From contig CAVRGR010000004.1 of the NCBI GenBank assembly GCA_963720775.1, forward strand, positions 103,986 to 167,985: a stretch of 64,000 bases of DNA, given 5' to 3'. The DNA comes from JAENVT01 sp963720775. GTDB lineage: Bacteria; Actinomycetota; Acidimicrobiia; Acidimicrobiales; Ilumatobacteraceae. A program made the position numbers and the translations under genes. Positions 55,270 through 63,613 of this stretch are shown here, one piece after another (the first letter of the stretch is position 1; each line of letters starts with the position of its first letter). The notes beneath the pieces are model-generated. The model saw nothing but the letters and a program-made list of their open reading frames with translations. It ran no database searches and was not told where the DNA came from.

Positions 55270-56098
55270 ATGCTGACAGCAACCATCATGGCGCTCGTCG
55301 CCGCAGTTCTCCATGCTTCGTGGAACTTCTCCGTCAAGCAGTCGGTCAGCGATCGCTTCATTGCGCTGTGGGGCCAGTTCTTCGTCACCGGCGTCCTCGC
55401 CGCAGTCGTGTTGCTGGTCGCCGGAGGCATACCGTCGCGAGGGTTCCTCTGGGCGGGATTGTCAGGCTTGACGCACGTTCCCTACTGTCTCCTTCTCGCC
55501 AAGGCGTACAACGTGGGTGACTTCTCGGTGGCATATCCAATCGCCCGCGGTGGTGGCGCGCTCGGTGGCCGGCGTCGGTGGTATAGCGCTGCTCGGCGAC
55601 TCCTTCCGCCCGCTCGGCGTCATCGGGATGATCGTCGTGGCCACTGGGCTAGTCGGGCTGGCCGGGCGCGGCGCGTCGAAACAGGTGATCGTGGCGCTGT
55701 GTCTCGCGGCCACGATCGGCGTGTATTCCTTGCTCGACGCCAAGGGGATCCGCAGCGTCGACACGCCGCTGTACGCGGCGGCGACGTTCATCTGCGTCAC
55801 GACAACGACGACGACGTTCGCGCTTGCCACCGGACGAGCGAGTCGCATGGTGATGGCCATGCGAACTTACTGGCGACGCTTCATCACCATGGGCATCGCC
55901 TCGGGCGTGACATATGCGCTCGTACAGATCGCCTTCCAACGAGCACCAGTGGGCTACGTGACGTGCCTACGAGAGTCGAGCGTGCTGATCGCCGCGTTCG
56001 TCGGCGCCCGCTACCTCGGTGAAGGGCAAGCGGCGCGCCGGATGGCGGCCGCGTTCGTGGTGCTCACCGGCTTGCTGTTGCTCGTCGTCGGACGGTGA
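55270..56098 (+). CDS. EamA/DMT-superfamily transporter (one frameshift)
   Basis: Ten-helix drug/metabolite transporter with two EamA halves. First frame: ALVAAVLHASWNFSVKQSVS, GLSGLTHVPYCLLLAKAYNV, DFSVAYPIARGGGAL. An extra G at 55564 shifts the frame, after which VAGVGGIALLGDSFRPLGVI, GVTYALVQIAFQRAPVGYVT, LRESSVLIAAFVGARYLGEG complete the protein. Corrected length 275 residues, normal. Substrate unknown. A TACGCT hexamer at 55234 gives a 30-nt leader. Confidence 0.82.
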
Positions 56099-56107
56099 TG
56101 CGCGGAA

Positions 56108-57796
56108 TCAGGTGACGCTGATCAATCGGGCAGTCGTGACCACACGGAACCGCACCGACCCCGGCGGTGTGCAGGCAACGAGTTGAACCGTTGCCAGCCC
56201 GGAGTTGAGCCCGATGTTGTTGATGACGTTGAAGTTCGGAATCGTCACGTCTTGGCGCACCACCATGTAGTTGTACGAATGACCGTCGTCGCCGATCAAC
56301 GAGATCACGTCGCCGAACGGCATTGCGTTGATGTAACGAAACGGCCCGCCATGTGTGGTGCGGTGCCCGAACAACACGATGTTGCCGGGCACGCCCAGTT
56401 GCGCTGCGCCGTTCCACGTGGCGGCGATGCCGAGATTGGCAACGGCGTCGAGATTGGGCCCCGTGCCGACAGCTGTGAACAGCCCGATGGGACTCGCATT
56501 CAGCGCTTGCGCCGTGCTCGGCCCGTAGGCCGGATTGGTCGGCGGTGGCAGTGTGGCGGCGCTCGGCGAGCCGAGATACCAGCCGCTGAGGTCGGCGATC
56601 ATGTGCAGGCCCTGCAGCGTGAACAGGCTGATCCCGCGGTTGCTGGCCCTGACGATGGCGTGGTTGGCAACCGTCTGGTCCCAGGTGTCGACGTTGAGGT
56701 TCGAGGCCTGCGGCCGCGCCACACCTGCCGGGAACGCGGTGATGAACCCGCTCACCAGCGACTCGGTTCCGGTCAGGTTGACGGCGACTGCCGACACCTG
56801 GCCCTCAGGGCCGAAGACCGGCACCTCGAGCGTGCTGCCACCCCACGTGGGCATCACGGAAATCGATCGCGAATCGACCAACCGCAGCGGGTTGGCCGGA
56901 ACGAACAGTCCATCGGTCGAGGCCACATCCGATGAACCCGTGAACCAACCAGCGACATCGACGATGAGGTGTCCGCCGCCCATGCTGAACACGTTGAACT
57001 CGGCCGCGCCCGACAGCAGAACGATGGCTTGGCCCGCACGAGTTTGACCTGGGGTGTCGATGTTGATGTTGCTGGCGTTGGGACGCGTCTGGTTGAGTGG
57101 GAAGGCAGTCCAGAAGCCCACACCGGTTTCGGTTGCGGTGATGTTGACGACGACGGCAACTGCGTTCGCAGGCACTCCCGCCGGCGCGACGTCGACGGTC
57201 TCGACCGCACCTGCCGCAACGCCGACGCCCCTCGCCCGCGTGTCGAGCACGCGGAACGCACCGTTGGGAAGGGTCACGAGACGACCGCTGCGGACTGCTC
57301 CTGTCTGGGGCACATAGGCACCCGACACGTCGACCGCGACGTCCATCGGTCGCTGCATGTAGATGTCGACCGCGCCGCCGACGCCGAGCTTGACCGTGAC
57401 CATGTTGGCCATCACCCTGCCGGCGTGGTCGAAGTTGACGTTGGAGGCCAGCGGCAGGTCCGTGCCCGCTGGGTAGACGGTGACGTATCCCGGAGCCGTG
57501 GTGTTCACTCCGGTGACGTTGAGCACGGCTGCCGACGCATTGCCGGGGACGCCTGCCCTTCCGGCGACTTGCACCCGAACCACCGAGTCGGAGATGCGCG
57601 TGAACCCGAACGCACCCTCCTCCGGGCGGGTGTCGGCCAACCGGATTGGCGCGACGGCCTGATACGCCGATGACCCGCTGATGAACGACGAGGCGGCCTG
57701 GGCGGTGGGGGCAACTCCCGCGACGGTGGGCGTCACGACAAGGCCCGCGATGACGAGGGTGGTCAGGGCAAGGGCCTTGGCGCGCGTCAGTTGCAT
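56108..57796 (-). CDS. Secreted protein with three beta-rich repeats and a C-terminal sortase domain
   Basis: 562 residues, exported: signal peptide ends near Ala34 (PTAQA-S). Three tandem repeats of about 115 residues begin at IRLADTR (51), FRVLDTR (181) and LRLVDSR (304) and end at VDVSGAY (155), IVDVAGWF (278) and IADLSGWY (390); each also has a Y/F-x-T-A/V-Y/F-P turn and P-x-ASN-x-N. The final 130 residues form a class E/F-like sortase: LFGHRTTHGGPFRYI (His468), LVACTPPGSVRFRVV (Cys532 and Arg539). Sortases normally lie alone with a short N-terminal anchor, so the three-repeat architecture is unusual. No LPxTG-type substrate is evident in the window. Confidence 0.85.
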   Translation of the reverse strand: MQLTRAKALALTTLVIAGLVVTPTVAGVAPTAQAASSFISGSSAYQAVAPIRLADTRPEEGAFGFTRISDSVVRVQVAGRAGVPGNASAAVLNVTGVNTTAPGYVTVYPAGTDLPLASNVNFDHAGRVMANMVTVKLGVGGAVDIYMQRPMDVAVDVSGAYVPQTGAVRSGRLVTLPNGAFRVLDTRARGVGVAAGAVETVDVAPAGVPANAVAVVVNITATETGVGFWTAFPLNQTRPNASNINIDTPGQTRAGQAIVLLSGAAEFNVFSMGGGHLIVDVAGWFTGSSDVASTDGLFVPANPLRLVDSRSISVMPTWGGSTLEVPVFGPEGQVSAVAVNLTGTESLVSGFITAFPAGVARPQASNLNVDTWDQTVANHAIVRASNRGISLFTLQGLHMIADLSGWYLGSPSAATLPPPTNPAYGPSTAQALNASPIGLFTAVGTGPNLDAVANLGIAATWNGAAQLGVPGNIVLFGHRTTHGGPFRYINAMPFGDVISLIGDDGHSYNYMVVRQDVTIPNFNVINNIGLNSGLATVQLVACTPPGSVRFRVVTTARLISVT

Positions 57797-57836
57797 CCGG
57801 CAACCTTAGCGACCGGTGTCCGACGACCGCCGCTCG

Positions 57837-58787
57837 TCAGAAGTAGATGATGCGTTCGGCCTGCTTCTCGGCCTCGTCGAGATCGTCGGTGTATGCACCC
57901 GTTGACAGGTACTTCCAACCGGCGTCGGAGACGATGAACACGATCACACCAGCGGTGATCTCCGTGGCGACCTTGGCCGCACCGGCCAGGGCTGCACCCG
58001 CGGAGATTCCCGCGAAGATGCCGCATTCCTGCACCAGACGACGGGTCCACTCCAGGCTCTCCCGGGGTCGCACGACCCGCTTTCGGTCGAGGAGCTCGAA
58101 GCCGTACCAGTTCTCGAACACCGGTGGGATGTAGCCGTCGTCGAGGTTGCGCAGTCCCTCGACGCGCTCGCCGAGCGGCGGTTCGATGGCGATGACCTGG
58201 ATCGCCGGGTTCTGTTCCTTCAGATAGCGGCCGGTTCCCATCAGCGTGCCGCTCGTACCCAGGCCGGCCACGAAATGGGTGATCTCGGGGCAGTCGCGCC
58301 AGATCTCCGGGCCTGTGCCCTCGTAGTGCGCCAACGGGTTGGCGTCGTTGCCGTACTGGTACAAGAAGCACCATTCGGGATGTTCGGCCGCCATCTGCTG
58401 TGCTCGACGAACCGCACCGTTGCTGCCCTCCTCGCCGGGGGTCAGGATGATCTCGGCGCCGAACACCTCCAACATCTGGCGGCGCTCGACCGACACGCTG
58501 GACGGCATGAGGATCTTGATCGGGTAGCCCTTCAGGCGGGCGATCGCCGCCAGGGCGATGCCGGTGTTGCCACTGGAGGGTTCGAGGATCGTCTGACCGG
58601 GAACGAGCACACCGCTCTTCTCGGCGTGCTCGATCATCGACTTGGCGATGCGATCCTTCACCGATCCGAACGGGTTCTGGCCCTCCAGCTTGGCGAAGAT
58701 CCGTACATCGGGGTTCGGTGACAGGTGGCTGACGTCGACCATCGGGGTGTTGCCGATCATCTCGAGAACATTGTCGAAAGGAACCAT
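57837..58787 (-). CDS. cysM: Cysteine synthase CysM-like (O-phosphoserine or O-acetylserine sulfhydrylase)
   Basis: 316 residues, PLP-dependent. MIGNTPMVDVS, KLEGQNPFGSVKDRIAK with PLP lysine, PSSGNTGIALAAIARLKGYP, VERRQMLEVFGAEIILTP, GLGTSGTLMGTGRYLKEQNP. The C-terminal DAGWKYLSTGAYTDD matches mycobacterial CysM, which uses O-phosphoserine and the thiocarboxylated carrier CysO. In this window the small CysO gene is missing between mec and cysM, so the sulfur donor may be different. Start ATG at 58787 with GGGAG 6 nt upstream. Start of upstream frame at 58817 lacks support. Confidence 0.9.
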   Translation of the reverse strand: MVPFDNVLEMIGNTPMVDVSHLSPNPDVRIFAKLEGQNPFGSVKDRIAKSMIEHAEKSGVLVPGQTILEPSSGNTGIALAAIARLKGYPIKILMPSSVSVERRQMLEVFGAEIILTPGEEGSNGAVRRAQQMAAEHPEWCFLYQYGNDANPLAHYEGTGPEIWRDCPEITHFVAGLGTSGTLMGTGRYLKEQNPAIQVIAIEPPLGERVEGLRNLDDGYIPPVFENWYGFELLDRKRVVRPRESLEWTRRLVQECGIFAGISAGAALAGAAKVATEITAGVIVFIVSDAGWKYLSTGAYTDDLDEAEKQAERIIYF

Positions 58788-58857
58788 CACCACTCCCAAC
58801 CTTCGGTCGATGACCATCTATTCCGATGAAGCTGATCAACGCTGTCGGGATTCTATC

Positions 58858-59253
58858 TCACCCGACGGCGATGCGCTCCTCGGAGATCACGCCTTCGGCG
58901 ATGCGGTAGCTGCGGGTCTCCGGCGCCTCACGTTTCAAGCTGACGATCACGTAGTGCCACGTCGGGTCGGGAGCCTGGTCGACATCGGTCGGGCTTGGAT
59001 ACGGCTCGGAGTGGGTGTGGCTGTGGAAGACGCCGATGATCTCGAGGCCGTCGCCCTCTGCGGCACGCTCGGCGCGGAGCAGTTCCTTCGGTGGGATCGT
59101 GTAGATGCGCGCCGAGGCCGCTTCGTTGCTGCAACCGACGAAACGTTCCACTCGATCTCCGCGGCCGACCAGCAACCCGCAAGCCTCGAGTGGATAGCCG
59201 TCGTAGGCATGTCCGATCATCTCCAGGAACGTCCGGTCACGGAAGGCGAGCAT
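58858..59253 (-). CDS. mec: JAMM/MPN+ metalloprotease (Mec/Rv1334-like)
   Basis: 131 residues. JAMM zinc site: Glu in YPLEACGLLVG, and FHSHTHSEPYPSPTDVDQAP (His-x-His-x7-Ser-x2-Asp). In Mycobacterium tuberculosis Mec cuts cysteine from CysO-Cys after CysM action. It lies 70 nt upstream of cysM on the same strand and is divergent from smpB. ATG at 59253 is chosen because the homologous domain starts there; an ATG at 59304 would overlap the smpB promoter. Confidence 0.88.
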   Translation of the reverse strand: MLAFRDRTFLEMIGHAYDGYPLEACGLLVGRGDRVERFVGCSNEAASARIYTIPPKELLRAERAAEGDGLEIIGVFHSHTHSEPYPSPTDVDQAPDPTWHYVIVSLKREAPETRSYRIAEGVISEERIAVG

Positions 59254-59309
59254 CGGGCCGAAGGGTAGCGAGGCGGTCGTCGACGAGGCGACCGCTACCC
59301 TCACCTGCC

Positions 59310-59795
59310 ATGTCGCCTGATGTGTCGGAGGGTCGCAAGCTCATCGCCAGCAACCGCAAGGCACGTCACGACTATGCGATCCTCGACACGATCGAAACCG
59401 GAATCATCTTGCAGGGCAGCGAGGTGAAGAGCCTGCGGCTCGGTCATCTGCAGATGGCCGATGCCTACGCGCGCGTTCTCAACGGGGCGATCTGGCTCGA
59501 CGGCGTGCACATCCCGCCGTACGCCTTCGCCCACGGAGTCGGCTCACATGATCCGGATCGGCCGCGCAAGTTGTTGTTGCACGGCCGCGAGATCAGTCGC
59601 ATCGCCGCCGAAGTCGCCCAGGAGCGGCTGGCTCTTGTCCCGCTGTCGTTCTACTTCAAAGACGGCAAGGTCAAGGTCGAACTGGCGCTGGCACGGGGAC
59701 GGCGCAAAGCCGACAAGCGCAACGCGATGGCCGAACGCGATGCACAGCGCGACATGCAGCGTGCACTCGGCCGTCAGGCGAAGGGCCGCGATTGA
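59310..59795 (+). CDS. smpB: SsrA-binding protein SmpB
   Basis: 161 residues. tmRNA partner in trans-translation rescue of stalled ribosomes. SEGRKLIASNRKARHDYAIL, ETGIILQGSEVKSLRLGHLQ, ADAYARVLNGAIWLDGVHIP, PDRPRKLLLHGREISRI and the basic tail RRKADKRNAMAERDAQ are intact. Only 3.8 kb separates it from the tmRNA gene, with two genes between. A TACCCT hexamer 14 nt before the ATG suggests a near-leaderless transcript. Confidence 0.96.
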   Translation: MSPDVSEGRKLIASNRKARHDYAILDTIETGIILQGSEVKSLRLGHLQMADAYARVLNGAIWLDGVHIPPYAFAHGVGSHDPDRPRKLLLHGREISRIAAEVAQERLALVPLSFYFKDGKVKVELALARGRRKADKRNAMAERDAQRDMQRALGRQAKGRD

Positions 59796-59802
59796 CGAGT
59801 CG

Positions 59803-60708
59803 TCAGAGGGTGATCACTTCCAGGGTCGCCTGGGCGTGCAGCGCGACCATCGCCGGAGTCACCTGGTCGTTTCCGGGCAGCTCGACGATGAACGCGGTGC
59901 CACCCTTCACGGCGTGATTGACGTACTGAGTGGCCGTGCCCGTGCACCCGGCGGTGCATGGCGTCGAGGCGGTGCTCAGGCCGACGATCGAGGCGAACTC
60001 GAGGGGGATCTCTCGCCGCGCTCCCCCTGGCGACACGCGGTCGGCGTCCTGGTGCCAGAAGATGGTGATGTTCGGCTTGATGTCCTCGACGAACGATTCG
60101 AGCGCTTGCGTCTCGGGCTGGTCGGCGGGCGCCTCGCCTGAGTACTGGCCGTTGTCGTCGGACTTGGGGATGTAGTTCCAGTTGTACGACACGTTGCGGT
60201 TGAGGTCGACACCGTTGGCGTTCTCTCGTGTGTTCGCGGCTTGTCCGTCGGGGTTGATGCTGTCGATGATCCACAGATCGATGCCCGGTGGGGTGGGCAT
60301 GGTTCGGATCAGTTGGGTGATCTCGTAGCCCTTGGCCTCGTTGCCATGAATGACACCGATCAGCAGCACCGCTCGTCCGCCCGGCGTTCCCAGTCGATAG
60401 GCGGTGATGTCGCGGCCGAGCACCGAGTGACCGATCACACGGGTCTCCAGCACCGATGACGCGATGGTCGTCGACGTGGTGGACGTCGACGTCGACGAAG
60501 TGGTGGACGTGGTCGAAGCCGTCGACGTTGTCGCGGAGGTCGTCGGCGTGGGGGTCGGGACCGTCGTCGACGAGGTCGTTGCAGATGCAATCGTCGCCGC
60601 GGTCGAACTCACTGGCACCGTCGCGCCGGTGCTCGAGTCGGACGAACAGGCCATCAGGAGCTGCATCGCAATGACCGACACCATCCAGAACGATCGGGGC
60701 AGGGTCAT
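59803..60708 (-). CDS. Exported zinc carboxypeptidase (peptidase M14 family) lipoprotein with Thr/Ser-rich linker
   Basis: 301 residues. Signal with lipobox LLMAC (Cys21), then 60 residues almost wholly Thr/Ser (STTVPTPTPTTSATTSTAST ...), a cell-wall spanning linker. The M14 domain follows: RDITAYRLGTPGGRAVLLIG, VIHGNEAKGYEITQLIRTMP (zinc His and Glu), IDSINPDGQAANTRENANGV, DLNRNVSYNW, IFWHQDADRVSPGG (third zinc ligand) and VELPGNDQVTPA (catalytic Glu). Peptidoglycan amidase or carboxypeptidase activity is plausible. ATG at 60708. Divergent from the 873-residue secreted protein. Confidence 0.83.
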   Translation of the reverse strand: MTLPRSFWMVSVIAMQLLMACSSDSSTGATVPVSSTAATIASATTSSTTVPTPTPTTSATTSTASTTSTTSSTSTSTTSTTIASSVLETRVIGHSVLGRDITAYRLGTPGGRAVLLIGVIHGNEAKGYEITQLIRTMPTPPGIDLWIIDSINPDGQAANTRENANGVDLNRNVSYNWNYIPKSDDNGQYSGEAPADQPETQALESFVEDIKPNITIFWHQDADRVSPGGARREIPLEFASIVGLSTASTPCTAGCTGTATQYVNHAVKGGTAFIVELPGNDQVTPAMVALHAQATLEVITL

Positions 60709-60809
60709 CTGCACCCAGGCTAACCAGGCCAGAAGTGATGCAACTTGACCATCTCTTGACTGATGGACGCGTCAACGGGGGGCGATAACTCTTCCGTCCT
60801 GGTCAATAT

Positions 60810-60837
60810 TGTTACGATAATGACGGTACTGTTACGA
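60810..60837. promoter_or_regulatory. Direct repeat TGTTACGA, 20 bp apart, in an AT-rich promoter region
   Basis: TGTTACGA occurs at 60810-60817 and 60830-60837, exactly two helical turns apart, in the AT-rich 161-nt gap between the M14 gene and the large secreted protein gene. This spacing and position suit a dimeric activator or repressor. It is 33 bp upstream of the GTG. Confidence 0.45.
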
Positions 60838-60869
60838 ACTTCGTAGTTGCTTGTCACAAAGGAGGCATT

Positions 60870-63491
60870 GTGTCGCCCCACAACGCCGGTTCCGAATCCG
60901 CCATGCCAACACACCGCACATCGCTGCAGAGACGATGGTTCGGTCGCATCCTTGCGTTGGCCGCGGTCGCCCTGGCACTCACGGCCATGCTCCTGTCGAG
61001 TCCCAACGAGTCGTCGGCGGCCACCTCGAACGGGTGGACGACGATGGCAGCGATCAGCCCTTCGAAGGTGCATGTCGGCGACACTGTGACGTTCACAGTC
61101 GGAGTCACCTCGTCGACCAACACGTCGGCAGTCATCGATCTCGAGGTGTACACACCGAGTGGCCGTGCTCTGCAGAAGGCATGGACGTCGCAGTCGTTCG
61201 TCGCCGGCAAGCCACGCTTGTTCACGACGACGTGGTTCGTGCCCGCGAACGAGCCGCTGACCACACACACCGTCAAGGTCGGCGTGTTCCGTTCGGACTG
61301 GTCGAAGCTTTTGCACTGGAACGACTCGGCCAAAACGTTCTCGGTTGGCGGCACGGGGTCTACGACCACGACGGCCCCGGCCAACCCGGGAGACGCGGGT
61401 CACTTCTCGACCCTGCCCGTCGGAGCGACGTTGCCGAGCGATGCCACCTGCGCCTCGAAGGTGCGCCACACGCCCGAGGTACGTCCCTCCAACACCACGT
61501 TCAACGCAACTGAGGGCGTACCGGGATCGACGACCGGAATCTACGCACGGGTCACTGGCAACTTCACCGGTACCACCGACGAGCTCATCCAGTGGGCATC
61601 GTGCAAGTGGGGCATCGATGAGGACATCGTTCGTGCTCAGGTCGCGGTCGAGTCGTGGTGGCACCAGAACGCCGCCGGCGACTTCACTTCGGACGCCGGT
61701 CAATGCGTGCCGGGTCACCCGATCGGAGCCGACGGTCACCCCGGAGTTTGCCCGGAGTCGATCGGGCTTCTCCAGGTCCGCTACCCGTATTGGCGTCCCG
61801 CGTTCCCGAGCGCCACCAACTCTTCCGCCTACAACCTCGACTACTCGTTGGCGGCCCGTCGCTCGTGTTTCGAGGGCTACGAGACCTGGCTGAACACGGT
61901 CGAGCGGGGCCGCAAGTACGCCGCCGGCGACCTGTGGGGCTGCGTCGGTGTGTGGTTCTCCGGTCGCTGGTACGTGCCAGGTTCTGTCAACTACACCACA
62001 ACCGTCCAGAAGTACCTCGCCCAGCGAGTCTGGGAGACCCCAGCCTTCCAGGCGGACGGTGACGTCACCACTCCACCAGCAGATACAACGACGACCGCTG
62101 CTACAACGACGACCGCCGTGCCGACCACCGCTGCCCCAGCGACGACCGCGGTGACAACGACAACCGCAGCGACTACGACAACCGCAGCGACTACGACAAC
62201 TAGCACCACAACGACAGCCGCGCCACCGACCTCTCCTCCACCATCCGGTCCGTCGGGCGGTCCTGGCTGTGGTCTCACGGCCGCGGCGTTCTGCGAGACC
62301 TTCGACAGTCCGCACAACGGTGGCACCCAAACGGGCGACCTCGATCCGTCTCTGTGGGGAGTGAGCCGCGTGGCTGACATCAACCCGTCACAGGGACTCG
62401 TCAACGGGTTCGTGATGTCGCACAACGCTTGCGCCAACGGCGCTGCGTCCCCCATCCCATCCGACATCAGAGTGTGCAACGGGCAGATGGTCGCGTCGAT
62501 GAACGATGGCGGCAGCGTCACCAACGTCGACACGTATCCGAAGCAGCCGTTCAACTTCGCAGGTCGTACCGGCAAGGTCGTGTTCGACGTGTCGGCCGAC
62601 TCCGACGGCACGCACGCTGCATGGCCAGAGTTCGTCATCACCGACGAGCCCGTGCCGGGCACACGCCGATGCATCCAGGTCTGCCCCGGCTACACGCTCG
62701 TCGGGCGCAACGAGATCGGGTTCAGTCTCGCCGACAGCGGCCCCACGACAGCCTCGACAGGTGTCGACAACATCTTCGCTTCCGTCAACGGGTCGTACAG
62801 CAGCATGCCCATGACGCAGTACGGCAGCATCACCAAGGGCAGCGGGAAGGCGATGAACCACATCGAGGTGCAGGTCTCGCAAACCCGCATCGACATCTAT
62901 GGCACCGATGCCGGTTCGACCGTGTTGAAGCATCTCGCGGGAGCCAATCTCAACCTGTCGTTCTCGCAAGGTCTCGTGTGGTTGAACAGCACGCACTACA
63001 ACGCCCGCAAAGCGGTCGAACCCTGTGAGTGCGGCACCCAGTTCGACCACTCGTTCTTCTGGGACAACCTTGGCTTCGACGGTCCGAAGACCTACCGCGA
63101 CTGGGGCTACGACGTGGCTTACGCCAACAACCTAGCCGCCGGAAAGACTTCGATACGTGGCGACACCGAGTACGTGCAGGAGGGCTACCTGATCGGCAAC
63201 GGCCCGCGAAGCCTGACTGTCACCGGCGTCAACAAGGGCGTGGCCTCCGGGGCAAAGGTAGTTGTCAACGCCTACTCCCTCGACGCGGCGTCGATCTCGG
63301 TGAGCGTCAACGGCCACACCGCCGTCTCGCACGCAATCTCGGAGGCGAACAGCTGGAACTCGTTCAGCTTCGTGGTTCCAGTGTCCGATGTGGTGGCGGG
63401 TACCAACACCTTGACCTTCACCTCCAACGACGGATCCACCACCGTGACCAACGTCAGTCTGATCATGGTGGCTGCGGGCCCAGTTCCTTGA
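60870..63491 (+). CDS. Large secreted modular protein: Ig-like domain, lytic-transglycosylase-like domain, Thr-rich linker, C-terminal beta-sandwich
   Basis: 873 residues. Signal peptide (ILALAAVALALTAMLL, 27-42, cleavage near Ala50). Residues 60-160 look like an extracellular Ig/CARDB-like module (VHVGDTVTFTVGVTSSTNTS). About 235-385 is a soluble lytic transglycosylase-like domain: GIDEDIVRAQVAVESWWHQN with Glu261 as candidate acid, then CPESIGLLQVRYPYWRP and LDYSLAARRSCFEGYETWL. A Thr/Ala-rich linker (400-455) precedes about 400 residues of beta-sandwich (TFDSPHNGGTQTGDLDPSLW; NLGFDGPKTYRDWGYDVAY), likely carbohydrate binding. AAAGGAGG lies 4 nt before the GTG. No LPxTG motif at the end. 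The muralytic function is inferred. Confidence 0.82.
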   Translation: MSPHNAGSESAMPTHRTSLQRRWFGRILALAAVALALTAMLLSSPNESSAATSNGWTTMAAISPSKVHVGDTVTFTVGVTSSTNTSAVIDLEVYTPSGRALQKAWTSQSFVAGKPRLFTTTWFVPANEPLTTHTVKVGVFRSDWSKLLHWNDSAKTFSVGGTGSTTTTAPANPGDAGHFSTLPVGATLPSDATCASKVRHTPEVRPSNTTFNATEGVPGSTTGIYARVTGNFTGTTDELIQWASCKWGIDEDIVRAQVAVESWWHQNAAGDFTSDAGQCVPGHPIGADGHPGVCPESIGLLQVRYPYWRPAFPSATNSSAYNLDYSLAARRSCFEGYETWLNTVERGRKYAAGDLWGCVGVWFSGRWYVPGSVNYTTTVQKYLAQRVWETPAFQADGDVTTPPADTTTTAATTTTAVPTTAAPATTAVTTTTAATTTTAATTTTSTTTTAAPPTSPPPSGPSGGPGCGLTAAAFCETFDSPHNGGTQTGDLDPSLWGVSRVADINPSQGLVNGFVMSHNACANGAASPIPSDIRVCNGQMVASMNDGGSVTNVDTYPKQPFNFAGRTGKVVFDVSADSDGTHAAWPEFVITDEPVPGTRRCIQVCPGYTLVGRNEIGFSLADSGPTTASTGVDNIFASVNGSYSSMPMTQYGSITKGSGKAMNHIEVQVSQTRIDIYGTDAGSTVLKHLAGANLNLSFSQGLVWLNSTHYNARKAVEPCECGTQFDHSFFWDNLGFDGPKTYRDWGYDVAYANNLAAGKTSIRGDTEYVQEGYLIGNGPRSLTVTGVNKGVASGAKVVVNAYSLDAASISVSVNGHTAVSHAISEANSWNSFSFVVPVSDVVAGTNTLTFTSNDGSTTVTNVSLIMVAAGPVP

Positions 63492-63497
63492 GCGACA

Positions 63498-63534
63498 CCG
63501 GCTCACACTGCGCTGCCGGCGCGGTGTGAGCCGG
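63498..63534 (+). terminator. Stem-loop after the large secreted protein
   Basis: CCGGCTCACAC (63498-63508) pairs perfectly with GTGTGAGCCGG (63524-63534), an 11-bp stem with a 15-nt GC-rich loop, 7 nt after the stop codon at 63491. It should end transcription before the tmRNA gene, although no T-tract follows. Confidence 0.6.
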
Positions 63535-63613
63535 ATCGCCACCCCACGCTCGGATCCGGCACACAGCGGCTCGACGTCGCCCAGCCGATAGAGTGGCCGA
63601 GCACTCAACTCAT

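Noticed and set aside
62080..62230. CRISPR-like short repeats in the secreted protein (repeated ACGACGACC and GCGACTACGACAACC units)
   Set aside because: They encode the Thr/Ala-rich linker in frame and have no spacer structure; there are no cas genes.
60870..63491. Sortase substrate (LPxTG) for the sortase-repeat protein
   Set aside because: The secreted protein ends VSLIMVAAGPVP without a sorting motif, hydrophobic anchor or basic tail.
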